64,000 nt of DNA from Caproiciproducens galactitolivorans (GCF_026672255.1 NZ_JAPOHA010000003.1:124001-188000); one strand, 5' to 3'. Counted from the first letter of the stretch, positions 24,162-33,487 are shown. Program-made: numbers and translations. Notes: generated from the sequence alone by a model not told the origin.

Positions 24162-24419
24162 TTAAAAATTTTCCTCGCAAAAAGCTTTGGATTCTGCACA
24201 GGCGGCTTCTTCATCGGGGCCTTCAAAGGAAAGGGTAATCTCGTCACCCTTTTTTACTGCCAAGCTCATAATGGCAAACAAGCGCTTCGCGTTGACTGTT
24301 TTTCCTTTCGTAGTAAGCGTGATCTCACTTTGATAGGCGGCGGTTTTTTTTGACAAAGCGCCGGCAGGCCTTGCGTGCAGACCTAATTCGTCCTTTATTG
24401 TATAATCAAAAGATTTCAT
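24162..24419 (-). CDS. HPr-family phosphocarrier (Ser46 replaced by Arg)
   Basis: An 85-residue PTS phosphocarrier. His15 lies in LGLHARPAG, as needed for phosphorylation by Enzyme I. The regulatory Ser46 of Firmicute HPr is Arg46 here (NAKRLFAIMSL), so HPr kinase should not act on it. I chose ATG 24419 because upstream residues of the longer frame are unrelated to the family. It is embedded in the PTS-SIS operon, between the SIS gene (after a hairpin) and the SIS relic. Confidence 0.9.
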   Translation of the reverse strand: MKSFDYTIKDELGLHARPAGALSKKTAAYQSEITLTTKGKTVNAKRLFAIMSLAVKKGDEITLSFEGPDEEAACAESKAFCEENF

Positions 24420-24494
24420 GTTTCCCATCCTTAATCTTATAATTTTGCTGAACAGCCGGTAAGTGTAAGCCGCCCGTAAAGTCTTAATTAAAAT

Positions 24495-24530
24495 ATATGT
24501 GTGTGCTTTATTGTAGAAGCACACACATAT
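24495..24530 (-). terminator. Intra-operon hairpin upstream of HPr
   Basis: ATATGTGTGTGCTT (24495-24508) and AAGCACACACATAT (24517-24530) are 14-bp perfect arms; TATTTTAATT follows on the minus strand. It may attenuate readthrough from the SIS gene into HPr. Confidence 0.6.
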
Positions 24531-24569
24531 TTTATGGTAAGTTGATAAAATAGGGCTTTGCTTTACGAA

Positions 24570-25583
24570 TTAATAATCAAATTGACGGTAATAACGCCGA
24601 TAAGACAGATCATGCTTTGTATTCGCTTCAAAATGTATAGAAAGCCTCTCCGTCAAAATAGTACTTGTAATCAACGGAGCCAGGAACCAGCGGAAACTTT
24701 CGTCAATACCATCCAGTGCAAAATCCTTCGTGTCGATCACGACAAGTTTTTTCGTGTGATCTTTTAAAAATCTTTCTGCCCTTTCATCCAAGGCGCGGGT
24801 TTTTCCTTCGCCCTTAACAAGGAATACGCATACGCTGTCATCCACAAGCTCAAGGCTTCCATGGAAAAATTCAGCCGATGTGACAGACTTGGTTTTTATC
24901 CACTGCATTTCTTCCATAATACACATGGAAAAAAGATAAACGTCACACCATAGTTCTCCTCCGCCGATAAACATTATGTAGGGTTCAGAATAATATTTCT
25001 TGGCAATTTCCGCTGCTCTCGGATCAAATTTTTCTTTTGCTTTCACCAAATCATCAGGGAAATGCTCCAGTTGTTCAGCCAGCTTATCATAGGCATCAAA
25101 TTCCCCGCGATTATGTAGCAATCTGAAAAACAGAAGCAGAAGCTGGACATATTCAAACTCCACTTCATCATTACTGGCCCTGTTCGGAATGTACCAGTCA
25201 CTGTATTTTTGCAATAGTGAATTTTCTGAACCCACTACAGCAATGACACGAATATCCTGCTCTTTGCACCATTTTGCCGCTGCTACTGTTTCTTTTGTAT
25301 CACCGGATTTAGACATCGTTATTACAATAGAATCCTTGGACAGGTTCTTATTTCCTTCCAAAACAAGTTCGCTTGCCTGCTCTATATAAACTGGAAGTGT
25401 CGTAAGCTGTTTGGAAATTTTCCCAATTTCGAGCATAACTGCTCTGGTTCCCCCGACCGCAACGAGAAACAAATTTTTAAAGCCCTGTGCGGTTACTTCG
25501 TCAGCAACGCTTTTTATCTGTTCCTTAGTGTCCAGAATAAGTTTACAGTTGTTCCTGTATTCTGCTTCGTTAAATTTTAACAT
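24570..25583 (-). CDS. SIS-domain protein, fructoselysine/glucoselysine-6-phosphate deglycase-like
   Basis: A 337-residue cytoplasmic enzyme with two SIS domains (about 20-155 and 195-320). Markers are VAVGGTRAV, TMSKSGDTKET and SAEFFHGSLE, followed by the C-terminus HDLSYRRYYRQFDY, which is typical of FrlB/GfrE/GfrF deglycases that split amine-6-phospho-sugar adducts into glucose-6-phosphate and the amine. Its place right behind a mannose-family PTS under LevR-type control fits the gfr model. An aminotransferase-type SIS function on another sugar amine is the alternative. Confidence 0.8.
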   Translation of the reverse strand: MLKFNEAEYRNNCKLILDTKEQIKSVADEVTAQGFKNLFLVAVGGTRAVMLEIGKISKQLTTLPVYIEQASELVLEGNKNLSKDSIVITMSKSGDTKETVAAAKWCKEQDIRVIAVVGSENSLLQKYSDWYIPNRASNDEVEFEYVQLLLLFFRLLHNRGEFDAYDKLAEQLEHFPDDLVKAKEKFDPRAAEIAKKYYSEPYIMFIGGGELWCDVYLFSMCIMEEMQWIKTKSVTSAEFFHGSLELVDDSVCVFLVKGEGKTRALDERAERFLKDHTKKLVVIDTKDFALDGIDESFRWFLAPLITSTILTERLSIHFEANTKHDLSYRRYYRQFDY

Positions 25584-25634
25584 TCAATTTTTCCTCCATT
25601 ATCATTATAATTATTGTTATGCTACTAATTATTG

Positions 25635-26459
25635 CTATGCTACTGTAAAAATGCCACCGGCTGCGCAGATCACTCCCAGAATGATCGTTCCGAGAATCAT
25701 CCAGATTACATTAACTTTTTTACTGTTTAGATAATAAAACAGCCATACAAAACCCAAACTCAACATACCAGGCATTATGCCATCCAAAATATCCTGTAAT
25801 TTCGTCATGGCTTTTCCGACACCAAATGTAATGGGCGTACTGACGGTTACCAAGGAATTTGACATACCACCAACTACCATAACGCCGAGGACCGCGGCAG
25901 CAAACATAACTTTACTCATTAACCCGGATTCCTGAATTTTGGTAAGGAAATTGGTACCCAGCTGATAACCTTTCATAGCGCCGAAATATCTCGTGAGGAA
26001 ATTAGGTACATTGTAAATCAATAAAAACAATAGGGGGCCAAGAATATTTCCTTTCACTGCAAGAGAAACGCCGATCCCCGTTCCTAAGACGCGAAGAGTT
26101 CCAAGGAAAATGGAATCTCCCAGACCGGAAAGCGGGCCCATTAAAGATGCCTTAACCGCATTAATGGAGGTAGTATCAAAATCATCCGAATTTGCATTCT
26201 TCTCTTCCATAGCTGCCGTGATACCGCCAATAAACGGCGATAAAGCAGAAGTAACATTGAAGAACTCCAGATGTCTCTTTAACGCGGCGGAAAGCTTTTC
26301 CGGGTCGTTTTTATATAATTTTTTCAATATGGGAATCATCATGTGCGCAAATCCCATGTGCATCTGGCGTTCATAATTCCAGGAATATTCCATGCTCATT
26401 GAACGCCAAAACACTTTTTTGAGGTCGTGTTTTGTTACGGATTTATTAGAAGTCGTCAT
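25635..26459 (-). CDS. PTS mannose-family IID component
   Basis: A 274-residue membrane protein of the IID family: DLKKVFWRSMSMEYSWNYERQMHMG at the start (split by family spacing), GPLSGLGDSIF in the middle and a hydrophobic C-terminus. ATG 26459 overlaps the end of IIC and has AAGGAGG upstream. Intact. Part of IIA-IIB-IIC-IID. Confidence 0.92.
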   Translation of the reverse strand: MTTSNKSVTKHDLKKVFWRSMSMEYSWNYERQMHMGFAHMMIPILKKLYKNDPEKLSAALKRHLEFFNVTSALSPFIGGITAAMEEKNANSDDFDTTSINAVKASLMGPLSGLGDSIFLGTLRVLGTGIGVSLAVKGNILGPLLFLLIYNVPNFLTRYFGAMKGYQLGTNFLTKIQESGLMSKVMFAAAVLGVMVVGGMSNSLVTVSTPITFGVGKAMTKLQDILDGIMPGMLSLGFVWLFYYLNSKKVNVIWMILGTIILGVICAAGGIFTVA

Positions 26460-27213
26460 CTTCCGGAACCTCCTTCGCAAACTGTGATGGCTGTAATTGC
26501 ATCCATATAAAAATCATGATTAAACCGATAATTGCAATTCCGATTACCGGGATATGTAAATAAGCGGAAAGGACAAAGCCAAGGAAAAAAAACGGGACAA
26601 CGCTTTTATTCATAATCATTTTGGCAAGCAGTGCAAAACCGATCGCTGGTAAAATACCCGTAGCGATTGTCATGCCGTCTGTAACAACTTTTGGAATGAT
26701 GTTGAGAAATTCCTGCATTTTGGCGCTGCCGAGCCAAAACGCTAAAAAGCAAATTAATCCGCTGCGAATTACCATGATGGTACCGCTCAAATAATGCATG
26801 GCATCAACACCATTACAATTGCCTTTTTCAGCATATCTGTCCGCAATTTTTCCCAGCATAGGTACAATAATGGCACTTTCCAGGTTTACAAACACCAAAG
26901 CCAGCATGGAAATAGGAAGAGCAAGAGCAATGGCGGCCTCTGTGCCTTTTCACGTAGAAATTGCAAAAGCCGTAGCCAAAACTCCTCCCGTTATTATATC
27001 CGGCGGTATGTAAGCACCGACGGAAACAGCCCCAACAAAGAACAACTCAAGAGTCGCACCTATAATGATGCCTTGTGTGGGATTCCCTAAAACCAATCCC
27101 ACAAGCGGCCCCAAGACGATAGGACGATCAATCATACTGGTCCCAGACCAATATGTTAATTGCCCAAATGCGGCAACCAATCCAATTAATAGTGCTTGTA
27201 CTACAACTGTCAT
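26446..27213 (-). pseudogene. PTS mannose-family IIC component with in-frame TGA
   Basis: The frame from ATG 27213 encodes a normal IIC start (87 residues through TAFAIST), then hits TGA at 26952-26950; the same frame continues without a gap as KGTEAAIALALPISMLALVF and runs to 26446 with all IIC features. Homologues have Gly at this position (GKGTE), so one GGA to TGA change explains it. Without suppression the permease is truncated after three helices, disabling the operon. A sequencing error or UGA recoding is less likely but cannot be excluded here. Confidence 0.8.
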
Positions 27214-27233
27214 AAATTCTCCCCCTTTTAAAT

Positions 27234-27704
27234 TTAGATCACCTTTTCCGCTTTGATTACCTTGTCACTCGGAGTTTGCCGGATTTCGATATTAATATCC
27301 CTGCTGATCATTTTTTTGATCAGCTCAATTTCTTCATCATTGGCATAAACCGCTGCGCTCAGCCGCTTTCTGTCGTCTGTCTTTTTTACTCCTCCCAGGT
27401 TAACCTCCTTTATTTGGGGACATTTTGCAGTCAGTTTTTCCGCGTCCGCAATCGACTCCACTACGATAAATAATTTATAGGGATCAGTTTTTCCGGAATT
27501 AATGGCTTCCGCGGAAGCATCAATACCCTTAATCACCAATTTGACTCCATTGGGTTTGCTTAGTTTCATTGTTGTTTTCCGTATTTCATCATTCACAACG
27601 GCATCACATGCAACAAGAATGCAGTCCGCCTGTAGGAACGATGTCCATGAAAAAACAACCTGCCCGTGAATCAGGCGATGGTCCACCCTTAATAATTTAA
27701 TCAT
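27234..27704 (-). CDS. PTS mannose-family IIB component
   Basis: A 156-residue phosphocarrier with signature LLRVDHRLIHGQV; the phosphorylated residue is His13. AAGGAGG lies 8 nt before ATG 27704, which is preferred to the GTG three codons upstream. Second gene of the PTS operon, intact. Confidence 0.92.
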   Translation of the reverse strand: MIKLLRVDHRLIHGQVVFSWTSFLQADCILVACDAVVNDEIRKTTMKLSKPNGVKLVIKGIDASAEAINSGKTDPYKLFIVVESIADAEKLTAKCPQIKEVNLGGVKKTDDRKRLSAAVYANDEEIELIKKMISRDINIEIRQTPSDKVIKAEKVI

Positions 27705-27751
27705 TGCTTTCACCTCCTTATGCCGCGGTTTACTATGCAGTATGTTGCCTT

Positions 27752-28165
27752 TTAAAAATCCTCATCGTTCTGAGAATCTGCCGGTAACTGATTACAGTAT
27801 TTTATTTCCTCCTTTGCCACTTCTAAAGCGGATTGAATCTTATCCTCAGCCGATTCAGATGGGTTCGTGACCAGCTCGACCAAAAGAGGCAGATTCATAC
27901 CGGAAACCAAATGAATTCGATGATTCCGCAGGTAATTCATGAATTCATTGTTTACGCTGCCGCCGAACACGTCTGTAACAATAATCCACTCTTCGTCTGG
28001 CTGAATATGTTCAATAAAGTCTTTAATACGCGGTTTCACGTCATTTTCCCCGTTAACATAAGCGCAAATCGTGCTTACATTCGGCTGCTTCCCTAAAATA
28101 AGCTCCAAAGCACTTTTGATTCCTTCTGCAAAGGTGCCGTGGGAAGCCAGCATAAATTTCACCAA
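27752..28165 (-). CDS. PTS mannose-family IIA component
   Basis: A 137-residue IIA of the mannose family. The phosphorylated His lies in ASHGTFAEG near residue 9; TDVFGGSVNNEF and the LVSGMNLPLL segment are typical. No ATG fits the start; TTG 28165 or GTG 28162 follow AGGAG at 9-12 nt, ATG 28153 is possible. It lies 95 nt downstream of the LevR-type gene; I see no sigma-54 (GG-N10-GC) element in that gap. Confidence 0.9.
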   Translation of the reverse strand: MVKFMLASHGTFAEGIKSALELILGKQPNVSTICAYVNGENDVKPRIKDFIEHIQPDEEWIIVTDVFGGSVNNEFMNYLRNHRIHLVSGMNLPLLVELVTNPSESAEDKIQSALEVAKEEIKYCNQLPADSQNDEDF

Positions 28166-28260
28166 AATGAATCATCTCCTTTTTGAATAATTGCTTCGTT
28201 TATTACTTGATTGAAAGGTCGATCTGCGGATCAATATCACAAAGTCACTTCTTACTTGAA

Positions 28261-31020
28261 TCATTTTTCAAACTCGTCGTTGGCTATATAATCGTAAATA
28301 TAGGCAATTTCGCTCACGGGGATTTCGACTCCGTAGTGATTCGTGATAACGCTGAAGCTTTCCTTCATCTGCTTAATAAATAACTGCTGGCTGCTTTCAA
28401 AGCCTTCCAGATCAAGATGCGTCTCCAGCTGATTCTTCGTTACCAGGCGTTCCACAAGGCAGCTCAAATGCACATAAATGCCTAATATCGTTTCACCGCT
28501 CAGCTTTTTGCCCATTAACTGCTGCAGATGATTAACCACCTCTTCAACATAGTCCAGAAGCTTGTCCGCATTTAAAACGGTCAGATACTGCATGACATTC
28601 TGCAGTGAAAAGTTTTTCAGGATGTTCCGGTTAAACTGCTGGATTTCTTCTTGTGTAAAATACCGGACCAGGAATGCATTGACTTGTTTAATCTCCTTAA
28701 GCGATATGATGTCTTCCAATGCAATAAACGGAATTCCCTGAATATTTGGATTGGATGTCCCGATGATCGTCAGAACATGGTACTTTTTCAGGATGCCGTC
28801 CTCGCCGCTGTTCTGTATGAGCTTGAAATTGTTATAGGAAATAATTTTAATCGGAATGCTGCCGGGCAGACTGGAAAGAAACAGTTCCGCCATTTTTTCC
28901 GCGGTATGGGTGCTGGTTTCACTGGTGAAAATGATGGCCTCTTCCTTTTTCTGATTAATAATCATTTTGTAGGCAGGCGTCATATTTTCACCCGCGGATT
29001 TCAAAATGCTTTCCATATCCTTGCCTTCACAGATTTTATAGCCGACATCAACTGCAAGCCGCGTTGAAACATTATTGATGATTCCGATATTAATGTTTGG
29101 AATATCGCTCATTTCATTTCCGATATCTTCAAGGGAGCCCATATCGACAAGCAGGATGAAATCACGAATGACATTAAACTTTTGAATATGCTTTTTCAGC
29201 CGTTTTGCAATTTCACCCGTATGGGTATCCATCGACATGTCAATCGCTTCAAATACGTGCTGGCCAATCAGTTTATTTGCGGCTGACGCCATGCTGCTTG
29301 CCGTTGAATAACCATGGCAGATGATAATGCCCTCTAAATCGTTGATATGGCCGCCCGCGTTATAGTATTTTACATTCAGCAGGCACAGAATCAGCCCCAT
29401 GCTGCTCAGCGAGATGTCGAGACTTTGTTTAATAAGCGCCGCGGTTTCCGCAGCAACCATATATTCTTTCGGGAGCTTTTCCCCAAGGAACTTGGCCAGT
29501 TCTTCGATCAGTGTATTCCGCTTTGCTTCCCACAGCTTTATTTCCGGATTCACCTGCATTTGCGTATAAATGCTTCTGGACATGATAAAACTGCAGTTGC
29601 TCAGAAGCTGAATGTTATACTTGTCTGCAACAAATTCGCAGATATCTTCCATGACTTTTTCAATGGCCTTAATTTTAAGGTCGGTATATTGCTTTTCAAA
29701 CGCAAGATAATCGTAATAGCTGTTCAGGTTGGCAAATTGAATCTCCAGCATCTGGTTGAAATCAATTTTCAGGTTTTTGTAATCTTCGTAGTTGTTAAGA
29801 ACAGAGCCATAAAAAGCTGTAATTTTATCGATGGTGTTGTTCGGCGTTACACCATAGAGATTAATCATGTACTTTTCTTCCTGATTACTTAAATCTGTAT
29901 TCAATTTTGCTGAGGGAAACACGTATTCCGGAAGATGATATAAATAGATATTCAAAGTCTGCTGTTTTGTTTCGCTGTGCAGAAACGCATTGGCACAAGC
30001 AGTGCAGATACAGTTTTTAAGCTGTCCGATGTTTCCGGAAAATGTATAATTCATTAAAGTCTGGAACACCTTATTGCTGATGAAAATCTCCCGGTGAATC
30101 CGTTTTGCTTCTTTCTTAAAAAAGCCGATAATCATCTCTTCTTTTTCTTCCATGGAACGTTCATCAAGAGCGGGAAGCTTTACAATGATCGGAATACGCT
30201 GCAATAATGTGCGCAGGAGCGCCTCGTTCGGATCTTTGGTAGTTGCAAAAATAATTTTTACCTTAGCGTGATTCCTGACGCTGTTTTCACCTAATAAATG
30301 ATAGATTCCCTTGTCCATGAAGAGGAAAAGCTTTTCCTGACATTCCGGGCTTAAGCCTTGCACTTCATCAAGGAACAAAACACCGCCGTCTGCGCTTTGG
30401 ATTAATCCCTTATGATCCCTCTCCGCGCCGGCAAAAGCGCCCTTTTTGTATCCAAACAGATTTGCTGTTTCAAGCTCGGGGTTATTGGCATATTCCGAAC
30501 AGTTGACGGAAATAAACGGGCTGCTGCTTTCAATAATTCCTTCATCCACCGCATACTCGTACATCAGCTGGGCCAAATAACTTTTTCCTGTTCCGCTCTG
30601 GCCGGTCAGCAGGATCGGCAGGCCGTTGGGCGGATACTTCATAGCTGCTTTACATTGCTCCACGCAGTAGGCAATCCCGGTGTTATAGCCGACCGCTTTT
30701 TGAAAATTTTTCAATTCACTCTTTCCCGTATTCAGCTGATCCGTGAATTCGTCCATGCTCATAAATACGTTGCGGTCGATGCTGATTTCAAAATTTCCAT
30801 CGATGACTCTTTTATGGAGGAAATAAACCGGTCTGGAATTGATTTTTAACAGTTTATCTTCTTTTACCAGTTCATTTAAATACTGGCTTGCCAGATTGCG
30901 GCTGATCCCAATTTTTTCAGAGATATTATTTGCTGTAAAAACATCCATGTTTTTTGGACTGAAATTTTTTGTAAGCTCCATTACATGATTTAGTAGTTCA
31001 TCCTTTGTGCTTACATACAT
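28261..31020 (-). CDS. LevR-family sigma-54-dependent PTS operon activator
   Basis: A 919-residue enhancer-binding activator. Order: N-terminal HTH (about 20-60), AAA+ domain (about 105-345) with Walker A GQSGTGKS, the sigma-54 contact loop GAFAGAERD (GAFTGA variant) and Walker B GGVLFLDEV, then a PTS regulatory domain, a mannose-type EIIA-like domain (ICHGYSTASS), an EIIB-like region and a second PRD at the C-terminus. Activity is set by PTS phosphorylation. ATG 31020 has GGAGGG upstream. In dga/gfr-type operons such a protein controls the adjacent PTS genes. Confidence 0.92.
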   Translation of the reverse strand: MYVSTKDELLNHVMELTKNFSPKNMDVFTANNISEKIGISRNLASQYLNELVKEDKLLKINSRPVYFLHKRVIDGNFEISIDRNVFMSMDEFTDQLNTGKSELKNFQKAVGYNTGIAYCVEQCKAAMKYPPNGLPILLTGQSGTGKSYLAQLMYEYAVDEGIIESSSPFISVNCSEYANNPELETANLFGYKKGAFAGAERDHKGLIQSADGGVLFLDEVQGLSPECQEKLFLFMDKGIYHLLGENSVRNHAKVKIIFATTKDPNEALLRTLLQRIPIIVKLPALDERSMEEKEEMIIGFFKKEAKRIHREIFISNKVFQTLMNYTFSGNIGQLKNCICTACANAFLHSETKQQTLNIYLYHLPEYVFPSAKLNTDLSNQEEKYMINLYGVTPNNTIDKITAFYGSVLNNYEDYKNLKIDFNQMLEIQFANLNSYYDYLAFEKQYTDLKIKAIEKVMEDICEFVADKYNIQLLSNCSFIMSRSIYTQMQVNPEIKLWEAKRNTLIEELAKFLGEKLPKEYMVAAETAALIKQSLDISLSSMGLILCLLNVKYYNAGGHINDLEGIIICHGYSTASSMASAANKLIGQHVFEAIDMSMDTHTGEIAKRLKKHIQKFNVIRDFILLVDMGSLEDIGNEMSDIPNINIGIINNVSTRLAVDVGYKICEGKDMESILKSAGENMTPAYKMIINQKKEEAIIFTSETSTHTAEKMAELFLSSLPGSIPIKIISYNNFKLIQNSGEDGILKKYHVLTIIGTSNPNIQGIPFIALEDIISLKEIKQVNAFLVRYFTQEEIQQFNRNILKNFSLQNVMQYLTVLNADKLLDYVEEVVNHLQQLMGKKLSGETILGIYVHLSCLVERLVTKNQLETHLDLEGFESSQQLFIKQMKESFSVITNHYGVEIPVSEIAYIYDYIANDEFEK

Positions 31021-31276
31021 TTGAATCCCTCCATTCAAAGTCATGTTTTGTTTCTACACCAGATAACAAAACACATTATATTTTTCAACGATGTTTTAGT
31101 AAATATTAAATTAAAAATTTAGACACTAACCATTAAAAAACACATAATAAGCTATATATCACAAGTATTGTCGAATAAATTCTCTTAAAATAGACAAAGA
31201 TTCTTTACTATCGCCACTATTTTATTGTAAATTTCCGGTTGAGTTCCTGGCTGAACCGGTAAAAAGACAGCAAAAA

Positions 31277-31318
31277 AACACCACAATCGCAGTCAAATCA
31301 TCCTGCAATTGTGGTGTT
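31277..31318 (-). terminator. Strong minus-strand terminator upstream of the LevR gene
   Basis: 16-bp arms at 31277-31292 and 31303-31318 (one G-U), then TTTTTTT on the minus strand. It probably ended the ROK-repressor transcript before the IS-linked deletion. Confidence 0.7.
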
Positions 31319-31368
31319 ATTATAATGCCCGGTGACGGGGGTAACTAAAGTTTTGGATACCCGCATAA

Positions 31369-32204
31369 AACAAACCAAAGGTTTCTGGTCTACCGCGCAG
31401 TACATATTACTACTACGCTAAGCGAAGAACAGAACCGGATAAATACAGTGAAATCAAGGAAGAGATCACTGCCATCTACACTGAAAACAAAGGACGCGTC
31501 GGATATCGGAGAATTACATTAGAGTTACATAACCGAGGGTATTGCATCAATCATAAGACGGTTCAGCGCCTTATGAAAGAAATTGGGATTTCGTGCCGTG
31601 TAAGAATGAAAAAATATCGTTCGTATAAGGGAGAAGTTGGAAAGATTGCACCGAACCTGTTAGGGCGTAATTTTAAAGCAAAAGGGCCGAATCAGAAGTG
31701 GGTTACGGACGTGACGGAATTCAGTCTGTTTGGGCAGAAACTCTATCTGTCGCCAATTCTCGACCTATGCAGTCGGGATATTGTAAGCTATACAATCTTT
31801 GACAGACCGGTTTTGTCTATGGTTACCACAATGCTTGAAAGTGCATTTGAGAAGATTCCGGACAGAACAAACCTAATCCTCCATTCCGACCAGGGCTGGC
31901 AATATCAGCACAAGAAATTCCAGCGCAAGCTCAAAGCGAAGGGTGTTCGCCAAAGTATGAGCCGCAAAGGAAACTGTTTAGATAATGCCGTCATGGAAAA
32001 CTTCTTTGGCTTTCTAAAAAGTGAATTGTTCTATCTGCAAGAATTCGATTCTCTTGAACATTTCAAAGCTGAATTAATTGACTATTTGGACTATTACAAC
32101 AATCGCCGAATTAAGGCAAAACTAAAAGGCTTGACACCTGCTCAGCACAGACATCAAGCCCTTTCGGTTGCTTAAATAAATATTTGTCTAACTTTTTGGG
32201 GTCA
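31369..32204 (+). mobile_element. 5'-truncated IS3-family element (IS150-like) with transposase OrfB
   Basis: The reading frame 31369-32175 encodes the last 268 residues of an IS3-family OrfB, starting at SGLPRSTYYYYAKRR. The DDE residues are all present: VTDVTEF, LHSDQGWQYQ and ENFFGFLKSE. The right terminal repeat (TGACCCCAAAAAGTTAGAC on the minus strand) ends at 32204. The left end, orfA and the start of orfB are missing, with a stop at 31366, so the element cannot move by itself. It interrupts a ROK-repressor gene. Confidence 0.85.
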
Positions 32205-32206
32205 TT

Positions 32207-32305
32207 TCAGGAGCACATGCCCTGCTTACGAAGCAAACTGATAATGAGTGACCGGTTGAAACCCTGAATGGTATCCTGATTGATTCCTTTGTTTAATTTT
32301 TTCAT
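32207..32305 (-). pseudogene. N-terminal fragment of a ROK-family repressor cut by the IS
   Basis: The 32-codon frame MKKLNKGINQDTIQGFNRSL... LLRKQGMCS is the conserved start of ROK (NagC/XylR) repressors. It runs directly into the right end of the IS element at 32204. No remainder is seen on the other side of the IS, so the rest of the gene was deleted. It has its own promoter at 32383-32356. Confidence 0.7.
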
Positions 32306-32355
32306 TTTACACCAAACCTATATAAATAAATTGAATTAATTAATATCTCAATTTA

Positions 32356-32383
32356 ATTATATCTATTCTATGTTTCTTGTCAA
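32356..32383 (-). promoter_or_regulatory. Promoter of the interrupted ROK gene
   Basis: On the minus strand TTGACA (32383-32378), 16-bp spacer, TATAAT (32361-32356). Confidence 0.6.
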
Positions 32384-32606
32384 TCATGAATTTTCATTTA
32401 TTTTAAGAAATACTTGCTGTAGCAATACGATTGTACATATGCCAAAATCCAATCCAACTATTCCCATTGAAAGGCAGGTGTGGCTGTTCTTTGCATCGAA
32501 AACAGAGGGGGGACTCTTTTTTCCTTTATGCGCAGCAGTATTCTAATTGAAGTAAGAAGGATTGACTTATAAGTTATTAAAAAAATTGTAAATTGGAAAA
32601 TACCCC

Positions 32607-32635
32607 TTTACAAAAATGGGAACCAATGCTATAAT
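32607..32635 (+). promoter_or_regulatory. Promoter of the small RNA candidate
   Basis: TTTACA (32607-32612), 17-bp spacer, TATAAT (32630-32635) on the plus strand. Confidence 0.6.
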
Positions 32636-32641
32636 AACACA

Positions 32642-32711
32642 TATCAGTTGCGTATGGAGGCTAAACTCCATATAAGGGGGCAGGTGGCAATACACCTGTC
32701 CCTGCGTTTTT
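32642..32711 (+). ncRNA. Small two-hairpin RNA candidate
   Basis: A short transcript predicted between the promoter at 32607-32635 and a T tract. It holds TATGGAG/CTCCATA (6-nt loop) followed by GGCAGGTG/CACCTGTC with flanking G/C pairs and GCGTTTTT, i.e. a small hairpin then an intrinsic terminator. No gene lies downstream on this strand, so it is more likely a trans-acting RNA than a riboswitch. No family recognised. Confidence 0.45.
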
Positions 32712-32725
32712 ATTAAACCAGAATA

Positions 32726-32764
32726 CCAAAGAAACGCGCCGGAACTTCCGGCGCGTTTCTTTGG
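32726..32764. terminator. Strong bidirectional hairpin
   Basis: 17-bp perfect arms (32726-32742 and 32748-32764) with a 5-nt loop. It ends the minus-strand MurNAc operon and insulates the small RNA. The rest of 32306-32925 contains only this hairpin, the small RNA and the ROK promoter. Confidence 0.8.
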
Positions 32765-32925
32765 TTGAATAGGAAATAATCCATTTCGGCTCTGCTGAAT
32801 CCTTTCGTATCGCCATAGCCGCCGTTCGGCATGAACCGACAAACTTTGCAATTTTAAAAGCATTATGGCGAAACAGAAAGCTTCTGTATTCTTATCCATG
32901 CCCCGCTGTTCCCCAAAAGGAGGGA

Positions 32926-33410
32926 TTATGAGATGCGGTAATTGATGACTGCGTTTTCGCCGGCAACCACATTTCCGGAAAGCGTGGAAAGATCTTTCAC
33001 GCGGTCCGGATTCGTAATGATGCAGGGGGATACCGTTTCCAATCCGTTTTGACGGATGAATTCAAGGTCCATCCTGATGACCCGGTCGCCCACGGAAACA
33101 TGCTGGCCTTCCTTTACAAAGCAGGTAAAGCCCTGTCCTTTCAGCTCTACGGTGTCCAGCCCAAGATGCATCAGCAGTTCAACGCCGTCGTCCCGGCAAT
33201 GCAGACAGCGTGCAGGGTATCGGCAATCTGAACGATTTTTCCGGACACCGGCGCGAAAACATCCCCGCTTTCCGGCAGAATGGCGATTCCGTCTCCCAAT
33301 ACTTTTTGTGAAAAAACCGGGTCCTTCACTTCTTCCAAAGGAATTACGCGGCCGGTCTGCTGAGCCATGATGCTGTGTTTCTCCGAAGCTTTTTTATGGA
33401 ATAACCCCAT
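32926..33410 (-). pseudogene. PTS glucose-family IIA component with frameshift
   Basis: The frame from ATG 33410 encodes a normal IIA(Glc)-type N-terminus (GLFHKKASEK... PVSGKIVQIADTLHAVCIAG) and goes out of frame near 33192-33194; the other frame then gives MHLGLDTVELKGQGFTCFV to the end. Restoring one G in the GCCGGG run rebuilds DDGVELL. The break lies between the two active-site histidines (TLHAV and LMHLGLDT), so the product would be inactive. A single-base loss in a G run can also be a sequencing error. IIA is what MurP needs as phosphate donor. Confidence 0.75.
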
Positions 33411-33487
33411 TACGATTTCCCCCCGATAGTGGTTTTTTTGCAGCGCCCGATTCCGAAATGTACGGAAAATCGGGCGCTGTGAATTTT

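Noticed and set aside
28166-31300. Sigma-54 promoter for the LevR-controlled operon
   Set aside because: No GG-N10-GC element with reasonable flanks was seen before IIA (28166-28260) or before the LevR gene.
32567-32899. 110-codon minus frame
   Set aside because: It runs across the small RNA and the 17-bp terminator hairpin and has no ribosome site.
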